DNA of 64,000 nucleotides from JAFGNB01 sp050304135 (GCA_050304135.1 JBNLDC010000078.1:22725-86724); one strand, 5' to 3'. Positions 35,360-44,245 are shown, counted from the stretch's first letter. The notes: a model not told the origin generated them from the letters alone. A program made the numbers and translations.

Positions 35360-35488
35360 CCTATTACGGGAAGATGGGAAGGATTTAGGGGATTGTTTTA
35401 GCAGAGAGGAGAATCTTTTAGTTAACCGATTAATCTTTTACGTTTATATTATCCATTTCAATCGAAAGCGAAGCAGTACACTCAGTGA

Positions 35489-35525
35489 CCAGGCGTACAG
35501 TCAATGAGTACACCATCTCGCCTGG
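35489..35525. other. Long-range hairpin between convergent operon ends
   Basis: CCAGGCG (35489-35495) pairs with CGCCTGG (35519-35525) with a 23-base loop. It lies in the 260-base gap between the VCBS gene end and the CNB gene. No poly-T follows, so it is not an ordinary terminator. Could be part of a small RNA or a leader; nothing more is seen. Confidence 0.3.
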
Positions 35526-35549
35526 ACATCACGAACATGTTCTAACTGA

Positions 35550-35582
35550 TTCAAACAGGCTGCACCCAAAAAGTACAGCCTG
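35550..35582 (-). terminator. Hairpin terminator after the VCBS-repeat protein
   Basis: Stem of ten pairs (one G-U) between CAGGCTGTAC and GTGCAGCCTG on the minus strand (35556-35582), loop TTTTTGG-like, followed by TTTGAAT. It starts 18 bases past the stop at 35600. The poly-T is weak. Confidence 0.5.
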
Positions 35583-35599
35583 ACCATCAATTACCATTT

Positions 35600-38416
35600 T
35601 CATTTTTTCGCCAGGTTTTCCTGATGATTCTCGTACCAGCGGATTTCATTATCATAATTTGAAGCCGACAGAACATCAACATCACCATCACCGTCAACAT
35701 CCTGAGCATACACCGATTGCGCTCCGTCGGCTGAGGTGGTAATGGTTCTGGCGATGAATGACTGGGAACCATCATTCTCGTACCAACGGATCGCATCATC
35801 TCCCGCGGAAGCAGACAGAACATCAATATCACCATCGCCGTCGACATCCTGCGCGTACACCGAGTACGCAGATTTGGCTGAAGTGGTAATGGTTCTGGCG
35901 GTAAATGTCTGAGAACCATCATTTTCATACCAGCGAATCGCATCATCTCCCTGGGAAGCAGACAGGACATCAATATCACCATCGCCGTCGATATCCTGCG
36001 CGTACACCGAGTACGCAGATTTGGCTGAAGTGGTAATGGTTCTGGCGGTAAATGTCTGAGAACCATCTTTCTCGTACCAGCGGATCGCATCATCTCCCTG
36101 GGAAGCAGACAGAACATCAATATCGCCATCGCCGTCGACATCCTGCGCAAACACCGATCGCGCCCAGACAGCTGAAGTGGTAATGGTTCTAACGGTGAAT
36201 GACTGAGATCCATCATTCTCGTACCAACGGATTGCATCATCTCCCACGGAAGCAGACAGAACATCGACATCGCCATCGCCGTCCATATCCAGCGCGTACA
36301 CCGAGTACGCAGATTTGGCTGAAGTGGTAATGGTTCTGGCTGTGAATGACTGAGATCCATCATCCTCGTACCAACGGATCGCATTATCACCCGAGGAAGC
36401 AGACAGAACATCGACATCACCATCGCTGTCGACATCCAGTGCATAGACCGAAGACGCTCCCCAGGCAGAGGTGGTAATGGTTCTGACGGTGAAGGACTGG
36501 GTACCATCATTCTCGTACCAGCGGATCGCATTATCACTCTCCGATGCTGACAGAACATCGACATCACCATCGCCGTCGACATCCAGTGCATAGACGGATA
36601 CCGCTCCACTGGCTGAAGTGGTAATGGTTGAGGGAGTAAACAGCGATACCGTGAAGTTCACAGCATCACTGAGACTGCGTCCGTCATCATCAGTCACCCT
36701 TACCGCACAGGTGTAGGTACCCTCCTGCAATGGAGCAATAACAGTGGTATCTCCGGAGGAGGTTTGCACCCAGTCGTCATTACCGAAACGCCACTCATAT
36801 CTTTCTATTTTTCCGTCATCCGATGCGGTCGGTTGAAGATGGATCTCTTCACCAATCCCTACCAGCAGATCTTTTCCAGCATCAACAACAGGAGCTATAT
36901 CGGTAACGGTAATCTGCAGCGCATCGTAACCGGTCTGATCATCGTCATCAACAACCTTGAGACTGCAAATCACCGTACCCGGTTTATCCGGTGCGATAAA
37001 AAAGGTGTCGCCGGACTCCACACTGAACCACTCCTCATCGCCTATCTTCCATGCATATCCCATGATAGCGCCGTTATCTTCAGCGGTACCCTGCAGATAG
37101 ACCGAATCGGAAATTGACACATTCGTATCACCGCCTGCGTTCGCAACCGGTTCCCATGCCTTTACATCAACGGTAATACTCTTTGTCCAGACAGCATCGG
37201 CGTCATCGGTTACCTCGACAGAAACCATATACTTTTTCACGCTGTTGAAACTCGTAACAAACGTGTCATTCAACGTTCTGGCGGGTTTCTTCAGGATCAA
37301 ACTGTCAACAGATTTCTTTTCCGCGTTGGCATACCACAAGAGCTTACTGATACCGCGACTGGTATTTTTCACCGTTACGGCTATACGAACAGTATCATGA
37401 GGTCTGACAATCGTATCGAGTACCTTCAGCAAAATATCCGGCTGCACCAGTAGCGGCGGATAGGCGGTAACCGTAGTTACTCCGTAGGTATTACCGATAT
37501 CCGTCGAGTTATTCCGTATCGCGACCCGATACTTATACGAATAGGAGAGCGTATCGGCAGCGGAATTGGTCCCGGAATCCCGTGTTACATCGTAGATCGT
37601 ATCACAAAACAGGGTATCCATAACCGAGGCGTAGATGGCATTTGAATAGGTAGTAGCAGTTCCTTTATCGCGATAAATCACATAATCAAGTAAGTCGCTG
37701 TACTCTGTAGCATTCCAGTGCAGCGTTATCACTCCAGTCGCAGTATCATATTCGCTCCAGACATTACTGACAACATCAATTCCTGAATAGAGTATCTCTA
37801 TCGTATCAGATAGAACGGTATCAACACCACTTTCGATCGTGATTTCCCGGAAGGTAGTTGAATAATCAGGCAGATTCGTTTCAAATCTGAGTCGGTATCG
37901 ACCGGGAGCAAGATCTTCAAAGGAAAACATTCCCCTCTTGTCCATATTCCTGAATTCCACATCGGTACCGAGAATCTGGACGTACACCGATTGCACATTT
38001 ACCATATCATTCGGCTGCAGTACGACGTACGCACTGAATGACCCGGTCTGTTCAAGCGTATCACTCACGATTTCATTCTCCCCCGACGATATGCCAACTT
38101 CCTTTTGCATCGCTTTAAGTGAATCTTTCTCGATGATAAGATTATAGGTACTGTCTGGCATATCCGGAATGGTAAAGGTACCGTTGCTGTCGGTCGTGGT
38201 TTCCCAGACTTTCATGGTTTTGGCAGACTTGTTCAGTTCAATATTCTGGGCAAAGCCGGAGGGAATGAATTTTACCGTCGCACCCCTTGCCGGCGTTTTT
38301 CCATCTTTCATGTAAATGACAATGCCAGTGTCGGTATCATCGACAACGCCTGATACATTCGAATCTTTTGTACAGTAAATGATCAGTAGAAAAAGAATAA
38401 GTACCAGCTTCTTCAT
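35600..38416 (-). CDS. Secreted multidomain protein with seven VCBS/FG-GAP-type repeats, partner of a TIGR02147 gene
   Basis: 938 residues. N-terminal hydrophobic signal (MKKLVLILFLLIIYC) ending in Cys with Tyr before it, an atypical lipobox. Then a carboxypeptidase-regulatory-like domain (about 27-110, KTPARGATVKF...TDSNGTFTIPDMPDSTYNLI) and a second (about 130-205), a fibronectin-like part (about 215-310), an Ig-like part (about 325-415) and two PKD-like domains (about 417-590, GDTNVSISDSVYLQ, TASDDGKIERYEWRFGND). From residue 597 seven near-identical 49-residue repeats (DVDGDGDVDVLSAS, IRWYENDGSQ) fold as a calcium-binding beta-propeller. The start overlaps the stop of the TIGR02147 gene by ATGA. 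Probably a surface adhesin or receptor; ligand unknown. Confidence 0.87.
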   Translation of the reverse strand: MKKLVLILFLLIIYCTKDSNVSGVVDDTDTGIVIYMKDGKTPARGATVKFIPSGFAQNIELNKSAKTMKVWETTTDSNGTFTIPDMPDSTYNLIIEKDSLKAMQKEVGISSGENEIVSDTLEQTGSFSAYVVLQPNDMVNVQSVYVQILGTDVEFRNMDKRGMFSFEDLAPGRYRLRFETNLPDYSTTFREITIESGVDTVLSDTIEILYSGIDVVSNVWSEYDTATGVITLHWNATEYSDLLDYVIYRDKGTATTYSNAIYASVMDTLFCDTIYDVTRDSGTNSAADTLSYSYKYRVAIRNNSTDIGNTYGVTTVTAYPPLLVQPDILLKVLDTIVRPHDTVRIAVTVKNTSRGISKLLWYANAEKKSVDSLILKKPARTLNDTFVTSFNSVKKYMVSVEVTDDADAVWTKSITVDVKAWEPVANAGGDTNVSISDSVYLQGTAEDNGAIMGYAWKIGDEEWFSVESGDTFFIAPDKPGTVICSLKVVDDDDQTGYDALQITVTDIAPVVDAGKDLLVGIGEEIHLQPTASDDGKIERYEWRFGNDDWVQTSSGDTTVIAPLQEGTYTCAVRVTDDDGRSLSDAVNFTVSLFTPSTITTSASGAVSVYALDVDGDGDVDVLSASESDNAIRWYENDGTQSFTVRTITTSAWGASSVYALDVDSDGDVDVLSASSGDNAIRWYEDDGSQSFTARTITTSAKSAYSVYALDMDGDGDVDVLSASVGDDAIRWYENDGSQSFTVRTITTSAVWARSVFAQDVDGDGDIDVLSASQGDDAIRWYEKDGSQTFTARTITTSAKSAYSVYAQDIDGDGDIDVLSASQGDDAIRWYENDGSQTFTARTITTSAKSAYSVYAQDVDGDGDIDVLSASAGDDAIRWYENDGSQSFIARTITTSADGAQSVYAQDVDGDGDVDVLSASNYDNEIRWYENHQENLAKK
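35603..36628 (-). repeat. Seven tandem 147-base repeats encoding VCBS/FG-GAP units
   Basis: Six 49-codon units plus a final 48-codon unit, each with DxDGDGDxD and IRWYE. Base identity is high between neighbours, so recombination or copy-number change is likely. Reading the other frames of this repeat gives a long Met/Arg-rich frame that is not a gene. Confidence 0.9.
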
Positions 38417-39270
38417 ATTCTATCCTTTTCTTGTATTTTTGAATTGGGAATAAGTTGCATAATCAATTGATATACCCGATCAGCGGGATTTTCATCTTTA
38501 TGGACCAACGAAGTGATCTCTGAATTGAATTTTTCCAGTTTCTTCTCAATTTTGATATACGCCTGCTTAGATATACCCATCATTTTGGTGATAATTCGTC
38601 GTGGCTGCCTGCTTTTAAGCACAATCACCCTTCTGGCCTGATTCAGACATTCGAGCTGATATTGCGTGACAAGCTCATCTCTTGCAAACGGCTCCGTGCT
38701 GATCACCGCATCGGTCGGTTTGAGGAAACCATCGGCGTTGCGGCATATCAAACCCAGCGAAAGCAGAAGCGCGACCGATTGCCTTGTCTGTTTTACAGAA
38801 ATAGGAGGGTAAACTTTTTTTGCAAGTTGCGTATATTCGTTTTTAAAATCGACAATGTGCAGCAGAGTTCTGATCACCGGATTGTACCACTCTCTGTAAT
38901 AGCGATAAATTTTTGCAGATACTATCGACTTCGGAGTCCGGTTCAACGATATTAGCTGATCAAAAAACAATTCCCGTTCCTCTGGATCAACGGCCTGATT
39001 AAAATTGACCAGTGTGCGGAAGAATTGCGCCTCAGATCTATCAAGTTTCAACAGTTTGATAATAAGGGGAACTTTTACTGCCGACAGATATTTTCCATTG
39101 ATGATATCCCCGAAATAACTGCGGGTATTAGGCAGACCAAGTTCCTTGCAAATGAATGATTTCGTGAATTCTTTTTCGTTCGAGTGACGGTAATCATAAT
39201 ATGCCGATAAGTACAATCTGAAATTATTGTAATTGAAGATATTGGGCTTTTCATAAGTACCACCGGCCAT
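38413..39270 (-). CDS. TIGR02147-family protein (DUF4423-type), copy 2
   Basis: 285 residues, ATG with CCGGAG 6 bases upstream. Opening NIFNYNNFRLYLSAYYDYR and GLPNTRSYFGDIINGKYLS match the family signature; further TIGR02147 landmarks are YREWYNPVIRTLLHIVDF, SVALLLSLGLI and a C-terminal KIEKKLEKFNSEITSLV helix. Homologous along its length with 13589-14470. It overlaps the following repeat-protein gene by ATGA, as in the first pair. No signal peptide. Function of the family is not established; a cytoplasmic DNA- or partner-binding role is inferred from the helix-turn-helix-like N-terminus. Confidence 0.87.
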   Translation of the reverse strand: MAGGTYEKPNIFNYNNFRLYLSAYYDYRHSNEKEFTKSFICKELGLPNTRSYFGDIINGKYLSAVKVPLIIKLLKLDRSEAQFFRTLVNFNQAVDPEERELFFDQLISLNRTPKSIVSAKIYRYYREWYNPVIRTLLHIVDFKNEYTQLAKKVYPPISVKQTRQSVALLLSLGLICRNADGFLKPTDAVISTEPFARDELVTQYQLECLNQARRVIVLKSRQPRRIITKMMGISKQAYIKIEKKLEKFNSEITSLVHKDENPADRVYQLIMQLIPNSKIQEKDRI

Positions 39271-39503
39271 ATTGATCTCCGGAATCCAAGTAAAATACGG
39301 TGAAGACTGAGAACTACTTTTTAATAATACCTGATTTTCAGAGGTGGCGCAACAGAGGGAGTGTTCATTTCGGTGAGTACATTTTTAGCGGATTTTTACG
39401 AGAATAATTATATTGGAGCACCAACGATATTCTCAGTAAAGAACTAACTGAGATTTCAATACGTTCATTCCACCAGGTATATGCATCGGGTAAGAAACCA
39501 ATT

Positions 39504-40034
39504 CTACCCATCATACCCTGCCAGATACCGGCACGTATTCACATTCCGCACCGTCATCAAACGATAATAGGGATGAGCTGCGATTTTATTCAGGCGACTT
39601 TTTCCGAGATTTTTCCGTGCAACATTCCAGAAGAGCGCACCGGGCACATACCTGATAGCAACAATATCCCTGTTCAGCGGCAGATCATCAATGGTTTCCG
39701 GCATATCTATTTCCGGGAAAAGGTAGGCTACATCAGTTTTCTGACCGGCATCATTCCCCCACATCCGCGGAACCGCATTTGCGATATTCTGCATATCCCT
39801 GCGGGATTTCACCAGCGTGGGAACAGGAAATCCGAAAGTTGATTCTATGGCAGTACTGATTTTTGCCCGAAGTAGTTGATTTTTTCCAGTAGCCTGGAAA
39901 AAAACATTACCGGAATTGATGTAGGTTGAAACATCGGTGTATCCGAGAGACAGGAACAGCTCCCGGAGTTTTTTCATTTCGATCTTGTGCGTGCCACCGA
40001 CATTGATACCACGCAGCAGTGCGATGTACTGCAT
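39504..40034 (-). CDS. DUF1697 family protein
   Basis: 176 residues, family length about 175-180. The N-terminal signature MQYIALLRGINVGGTHKIEMKKLRELFLSLGYTDVSTYINSGNVFF is split here: IALLRGINVGG, LRELFLSLGYTDVSTYINSG. C-terminal end YRLMTVRNVNT is that of the family. Cytoplasmic; no known reaction. A single-gene unit between the TIGR02147 gene and the next cysteine protein gene. Confidence 0.9.
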   Translation of the reverse strand: MQYIALLRGINVGGTHKIEMKKLRELFLSLGYTDVSTYINSGNVFFQATGKNQLLRAKISTAIESTFGFPVPTLVKSRRDMQNIANAVPRMWGNDAGQKTDVAYLFPEIDMPETIDDLPLNRDIVAIRYVPGALFWNVARKNLGKSRLNKIAAHPYYRLMTVRNVNTCRYLAGYDG

Positions 40035-40082
40035 TTCCTGATCCTCATCGTAAGGTAGTGCGATAATTCATTTCATCCTGAC

Positions 40083-40514
40083 TTACACCATTGTTTCGAG
40101 TAGTTCCACCGCATCTTCAATCATCCTGGGGCAGATGGTAGTGAAAACGCCGCTCGCTGCAGCTTCATCGTGCTCACATTTTCGGGAAATATCATATCCC
40201 AGCAGCTTTTTACAGATCACCGTCTTGTGCCGTTGCGTAAACTTGTCCATAAAGTCAACAGTAACCGCATTCGCCTTCTGTTTGTTTTCCACATCACCTT
40301 CCCTGCAATGACCATACTTCAGTCCGAGCACCATAACTGCGCCGGTAACGGCTCCGCATACCTCGCCTTTACGCATTCCCCCACCGAACCCACCCGCGAT
40401 TTTCAGTGCGATAGTTTTTTCCAGTGACAACTCTTCACTGAATACGGAAAGAACCGCCTGACAACAGTTGAACCCTTTGCTGAAAGTATCCAGTGCACGT
40501 TCTTTTCTGTTCAT
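40083..40514 (-). CDS. C_GCAxxG_C_C family protein
   Basis: 143 residues from ATG 40514; a TTG eight codons upstream is less likely. The family motifs are here: NCCQAVLSVF near the N-terminus, GGGMRKGEVCGAVTGAVMVLG in the middle, and C-terminal cysteines in HKTVICKKLLGYD and RKCEHDE. The conserved cysteines are thought to bind a metal or an iron-sulfur cluster and to serve a redox role; the function is unproven. Follows DUF1697 with 48 bases between, upstream of it in transcription order. Confidence 0.88.
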   Translation of the reverse strand: MNRKERALDTFSKGFNCCQAVLSVFSEELSLEKTIALKIAGGFGGGMRKGEVCGAVTGAVMVLGLKYGHCREGDVENKQKANAVTVDFMDKFTQRHKTVICKKLLGYDISRKCEHDEAAASGVFTTICPRMIEDAVELLETMV

Positions 40515-40550
40515 TATTTTTCTCTCAATCCCTACCAAAGCATTACTGGT

Positions 40551-40853
40551 TCACACCTCGTAATCCACTACACGTCGCTCAGAGCACGCCTCAAGAATGA
40601 ACGGCACCACCGCCTTGTGCTCCGGATGCCCCTGATACGCAGCCAGATCTTCCCGGGTCGCGAATTCAGAATAGAGTACTACATCGGCACTGTTTTCAGA
40701 GGCGGAGAAGTCGAGACCGACCTCTAAACTCATGAGCATATCAATCTTCCCGTTAAGGGCTTCGAGCTTCTCCCTGAACAACCGTGCATTTTCCGTCTTC
40801 GTGTTACCATGAGCTTTGTCTTTTAATTTCCACATGACAACATGTTTCACCAT
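40551..40853 (-). CDS. Stress-responsive alpha/beta barrel (Dabb) protein
   Basis: 100 residues, ATG with AAGGAG 7 bases upstream. The dimeric alpha/beta-barrel pattern is clear: VKHVVMWKLKDKAHG start, LEVGLDFSASENSADVVLYSEF, LAAYQGHPEHKAVVPFI. Small cytoplasmic proteins of this fold are linked to stress. It lies 36 bases upstream of the C_GCAxxG_C_C gene; the two may be cotranscribed. Confidence 0.88.
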   Translation of the reverse strand: MVKHVVMWKLKDKAHGNTKTENARLFREKLEALNGKIDMLMSLEVGLDFSASENSADVVLYSEFATREDLAAYQGHPEHKAVVPFILEACSERRVVDYEV

Positions 40854-40972
40854 AGAACCACTCCTTTACATTTACGTGGGGGCATGTCGTCCCGCCGCGC
40901 GGGCTCGTGGCCGGCGAAAGTGATGTTTACCGACGCGTCCGCCGTCTAAAAGGTAAGTATACTATCCGCCGC

Positions 40973-42166
40973 CTACCGGTCAACCAGGAGTACCGGCCGG
41001 ATCACCGCGGCACGTTCCATCCTGATGACGTAACGCCCCGGCCCGATTCCGTCGAGGGAGAACCGCATATTCCGTCCACCTTCAACATCCCACGATCCGC
41101 GACACCGTCCGCGAGTATCGTACAGGGCAATCCGGTCCGGTTGCAGTATGGTGGTAGACTGCAGAAAAAGTGTTTTTCCGCTGACGAATAGTTGCAGGTT
41201 GTGGAGCAGTGTAGGCCCAGGTATGTTCACCACCAGAACAGATATATCCTGCAGTGACCGGTGCCATATTCCATCACCTGCCGTACCGACATACAGCTCG
41301 GTCCCCGCAGTAAAGAAACAGTTCCCCTTCGTGGTTTCAAGACCGTCATTTGCCTGCTGCCAGGTCTCCCCGTGATCAACCGAACAATACACTGAACCAT
41401 TTACAAAAACAACAACGGTACTGTCAAGCATGGCGAGTTGACCATACATACCGGAAGGTAACTCCGGGCACCTGCTCCAGGTGACGCCAAAATCCAGCGA
41501 ACGATAGACCCCGTCGGCAGTAAGTGAAGCAAACACCGTATCGCCACGGTGCACAAGTGCTGCAACCGGTGTTACGGCAAAAACACTGCCTTCGATCGCA
41601 CTCCAGGTCGCACCGTAGTCGGTTGAGTGGAACATCCCGGAATCGGCGCACCCGGCAAGAACCATACTGTCCCGCACAGCGAACGAGGAAATGCCCCTGC
41701 CGGATACCGCTCCCTCCACAGAAACCCACATCGTGTCATCAACAGCACAACGCTGAATTCCCCGGCTGGTTCCGGCGAAAACGAAACGGTCGTTCACTGC
41801 CATACAGTAGGTTGAATCGAATGTTCCGGTCCTGCTCCAGATGACACCATTATCGTCGGTCCGGAAAATGCCCCCGGTATTCGTTCCCGCATAAAAGGTA
41901 CCGTCGTTCCTGACTACGGCATTGACCAAAAGATCCGGTCCTATGGCATCCGCCGTTTTCCAGGTTTTACAACCATCGGTGGAGATGAACAGTCCCCCGG
42001 TTGTCCCGGTAAAGAGTTCGCAGTTCGTAACATATATGCAGGTAATTGCAGGGCTGAGGCTATCGCCGGGCGGGTTCCCTATCGGAAGCCACTGTGCATT
42101 GGCGGGAGAAGATGATAGAGCAATGATCACACTGATGGTGATTGCTGCAAAATAAAATCTATTCAT
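40973..42166 (-). CDS. Secreted beta-propeller (Asp-box/BNR repeat) protein with sorting-type tail
   Basis: 397 residues. Signal peptide 1-24 (IISVIIALSSSPANA-type). From residue about 40 to 300 six propeller blades with Asp-box-like motifs (STDGCKTWK, RTDDNGVIWS, STDYGATWS, SLDFGVTWS, SVDHGETWQ). The last 85 residues (VNIPGPTLLHNLQLF...ALYDTRGRCRGSWDVEGGRN...GPGRYVIRMERA) resemble C-terminal sorting domains. Probably exported to the surface; enzymatic activity is not indicated. Divergent from the GH30 gene across 456 bases. Confidence 0.82.
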   Translation of the reverse strand: MNRFYFAAITISVIIALSSSPANAQWLPIGNPPGDSLSPAITCIYVTNCELFTGTTGGLFISTDGCKTWKTADAIGPDLLVNAVVRNDGTFYAGTNTGGIFRTDDNGVIWSRTGTFDSTYCMAVNDRFVFAGTSRGIQRCAVDDTMWVSVEGAVSGRGISSFAVRDSMVLAGCADSGMFHSTDYGATWSAIEGSVFAVTPVAALVHRGDTVFASLTADGVYRSLDFGVTWSRCPELPSGMYGQLAMLDSTVVVFVNGSVYCSVDHGETWQQANDGLETTKGNCFFTAGTELYVGTAGDGIWHRSLQDISVLVVNIPGPTLLHNLQLFVSGKTLFLQSTTILQPDRIALYDTRGRCRGSWDVEGGRNMRFSLDGIGPGRYVIRMERAAVIRPVLLVDR

Positions 42167-42622
42167 CGGTTATCCGTTACTCTGTTGTTCTCAGGATACC
42201 ATTGAATATAGAATAAACCACAGACAATTGCATCACCACGTTGACGATATCATTTGCCTAACGGGCGATATCATGCAGCAATGGAGCCCTGTTGCGATGC
42301 CGGCGTGAACTATATCTGCCGGATCTCCCCTGCCGATCAACCGCATAAGGAAATAACTGTTTTCCGGGAGAAAACAGTACTGCAACACTACAATTTTTTA
42401 TAAACATGGAACATTTCATCTGTTTTTTTCCAAATGTCCTTATATTATTCCTACTCCCACTGCCAACCTGGCAGGAGCTATGAACAAACCTTAGAAGAAA
42501 CTTTTAATCTATTAAGTTTTTCTATGCTCAGAAGATTTTGACTCACCCATACAGTACTAGTACAGTTGGCTTTTTTACAGTTTATTGCTCAGAATAGTTT
42601 CATTTCAAACAGGAGTTGGTTC
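42167..42622. other. Intergenic region and leader upstream of the GH30 gene
   Basis: 456 bases between divergent genes. 42167-42430 holds no gene or clear structure. 42441-42576 contains a possible -10 (TATATT, 42441-42446) and two hairpins, listed separately. AGGAG of the GH30 gene is at 42611-42615. Confidence 0.5.
42454..42576 (+). ncRNA. Candidate attenuator or riboswitch-like leader of the GH30 gene
   Basis: Hairpin 1 (42454-42477) has stem CTCC/GGAG and TGCCA/TGGCA with a CAC bulge. A second hairpin (42547-42570) with a bulge and a mismatch is followed by six T residues (42571-42576), as in an intrinsic terminator, 46 bases before the GH30 ATG. GCCAAC in hairpin 1 (42462-42467) is fully complementary to GTTGGC of the terminator 3' arm (42565-42570), so pairing between them would disrupt both hairpins. 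No + strand gene lies upstream that would need this terminator. I know no named riboswitch with this form. Confidence 0.4.
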
Positions 42623-44047
42623 ATGAACAGAAGGAAAAAGGTACATGGTATCAGGATTATTGTACTGCTGCTTGTGCCGGTGGCCATCTGGTCCCAGGCA
42701 GTTACCGTTGATTTTTCAAAAGAGAAACAGGTCATCGACGGTTTCGGCGGCAGCAGCGCCTGGTGCGGCGCCTATAACGATGCACTGATGGATGCGATCT
42801 TTAAAAATGGAGAAGACCAGCTCGGGTTCACTATTCTCCGCAGCAGGATCGATCCGGGCAAAAACTGGAACGACGAAATTTCCAACATCCACAAAGCGAA
42901 AGCACGCGGTGCAACAACCTTCGCTACCCCGTGGTCGCCGCCTCCGGCTATGAAAACCAACGGCAATGTCAATAACGGTGGTGAAATCAAATCGGGAGAA
43001 TGGGGCAACTATGCACTCTATTTAAAGGAATTCATCGACAAGGCCGGGGAAGATCTCGATATCATTTCACTGCAGAACGAACCGGATTACACAACGACCT
43101 ACGAATCATGCCGCTGGAACGGCAATCAGTTCAGGGACTTTTGCAAAGATCACGCTGCAACACTGGATCGTCCAGTGATGATCGGCGAGACCGTTGGTTT
43201 CAACTGGTCGATCACCGACCCGACACTCAATGATCCCGATGCGGAAAAGAATGTCGCCTACGTTGGCGGCCACCATTATGGTTCCCAGCCTAAAAGATAT
43301 ACCAAAGCAATAGATCTTGGAAAAAAGGTGTGGATGACGGAGTGGAATATCAACCTTACCGATACCGATAGCGATATGAAAATAGCGAAACAGGCCCTTG
43401 ACTGCATGCATAGCGACTATAATGCCTACGTCTACTGGTGGATGACCTGGGATGGCAACGGGATTATCAGTAAACAGGGGATACCAAATAGAAACGGGTA
43501 TATTCTTTCAATGTTCGGCCGATGGGTGCGTCCGGGATATTACCGGGTTGAAGCAACGTATAACCCTCAGAGCGGATTGTATGTTGTTGCCTTTAAGGGA
43601 AAACAGAATGTTCTCGTGGTACTGAATAATTCAGGTTCATCGAAAAACCAGAGTTTTACCTATTCAAATGCCACGGTATCGAGTGTCAAGAAATATACCA
43701 CCTCCCGATCAAAGAACGCCGTCAGCGATGGTACGATCGATGTTACCAACAATTCGTTCTCCACATCATTCGATGCGAAGAGCCTGACTACACTGGTTTC
43801 CGAAGGTTCGGTGGCGATTACCCCCTACACCATTGATAACCGGCATGATAGAATGGAACCGGCTATGCTGACCACCGGACATAGCGATGCCACCACCACG
43901 GTCATGTACCTGATCAATGGGAAACGCAGTCGTCTGCACGGGTGCAACGACCTGAGCGGCAACGCCAAAGGGATCTTCATCATCAACGGCAAACGGTACA
44001 CTACCATTACCGATAACCGGGTGCCGGCAGTTTCAACCGACAAATAA
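42623..44047 (+). CDS. Secreted glycoside hydrolase family 30 (xylanase-type) with sorting-type tail
   Basis: 474 residues from ATG 42623 (AGGAG 7 bases upstream). Signal peptide about 1-29 (IIVLLLVPVAIWSQA). Catalytic (beta/alpha)8 barrel from about 30 to 315 with acid/base Glu in SLQNEPDYTT and nucleophile Glu in VWMTEWN, followed by the side beta domain to about 395. Overall closest to GH30 subfamily 8 glucuronoxylanases (QVIDGFGGSSAW start, FGRWVRPGYYRV). The subfamily KRGY motif that holds the arginine for glucuronic acid reads RNGY, so dependence on that side chain is doubtful. The tail (LINGKRSRLHG...GIFIINGKR) looks like a sorting domain. Substrate probably xylan. Confidence 0.9.
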   Translation: MNRRKKVHGIRIIVLLLVPVAIWSQAVTVDFSKEKQVIDGFGGSSAWCGAYNDALMDAIFKNGEDQLGFTILRSRIDPGKNWNDEISNIHKAKARGATTFATPWSPPPAMKTNGNVNNGGEIKSGEWGNYALYLKEFIDKAGEDLDIISLQNEPDYTTTYESCRWNGNQFRDFCKDHAATLDRPVMIGETVGFNWSITDPTLNDPDAEKNVAYVGGHHYGSQPKRYTKAIDLGKKVWMTEWNINLTDTDSDMKIAKQALDCMHSDYNAYVYWWMTWDGNGIISKQGIPNRNGYILSMFGRWVRPGYYRVEATYNPQSGLYVVAFKGKQNVLVVLNNSGSSKNQSFTYSNATVSSVKKYTTSRSKNAVSDGTIDVTNNSFSTSFDAKSLTTLVSEGSVAITPYTIDNRHDRMEPAMLTTGHSDATTTVMYLINGKRSRLHGCNDLSGNAKGIFIINGKRYTTITDNRVPAVSTDK

Positions 44048-44085
44048 CCGTTGATAGCAGCACACCGCACCAGGTTTCCGCATCC

Positions 44086-44117
44086 GGCCTGTACCTCCGC
44101 CTGGTACAAGCCTTTTT
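44086..44117 (+). terminator. Rho-independent terminator after the GH30 gene
   Basis: GGC-TGTACC pairs with GGTACA-GCC (one C-A mismatch, loop TCCGCCT), followed by five T residues. It starts 39 bases past the stop codon at 44047. Confidence 0.75.
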
Positions 44118-44245
44118 CTTCACCCGGAAAACCTCTTCGAGCTCATTGTCGCAGCGGTTCGGTCACTCCCCCGACCTTGACCTCTCCGCCAGCCATCTAG
44201 TATCATTCATACTCACTAATTTTGAACAGCTGTCCTGGAGTTGCA

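Noticed and set aside
35587..36609. A 340-residue Met/Arg-rich frame in the VCBS repeat region
   Set aside because: It is a third-frame reading of the tandem repeats with the period of 49 codons, with no ribosome-binding site and biased composition.
35603..36628. CRISPR-like repeat array
   Set aside because: Units are 147 bases, directly adjacent and code for a protein; there are no spacers.
42547..42576. An ordinary terminator of an upstream gene
   Set aside because: No + strand gene lies upstream within the region; the next gene is divergent. It is therefore listed as an attenuator candidate, not as a plain terminator.
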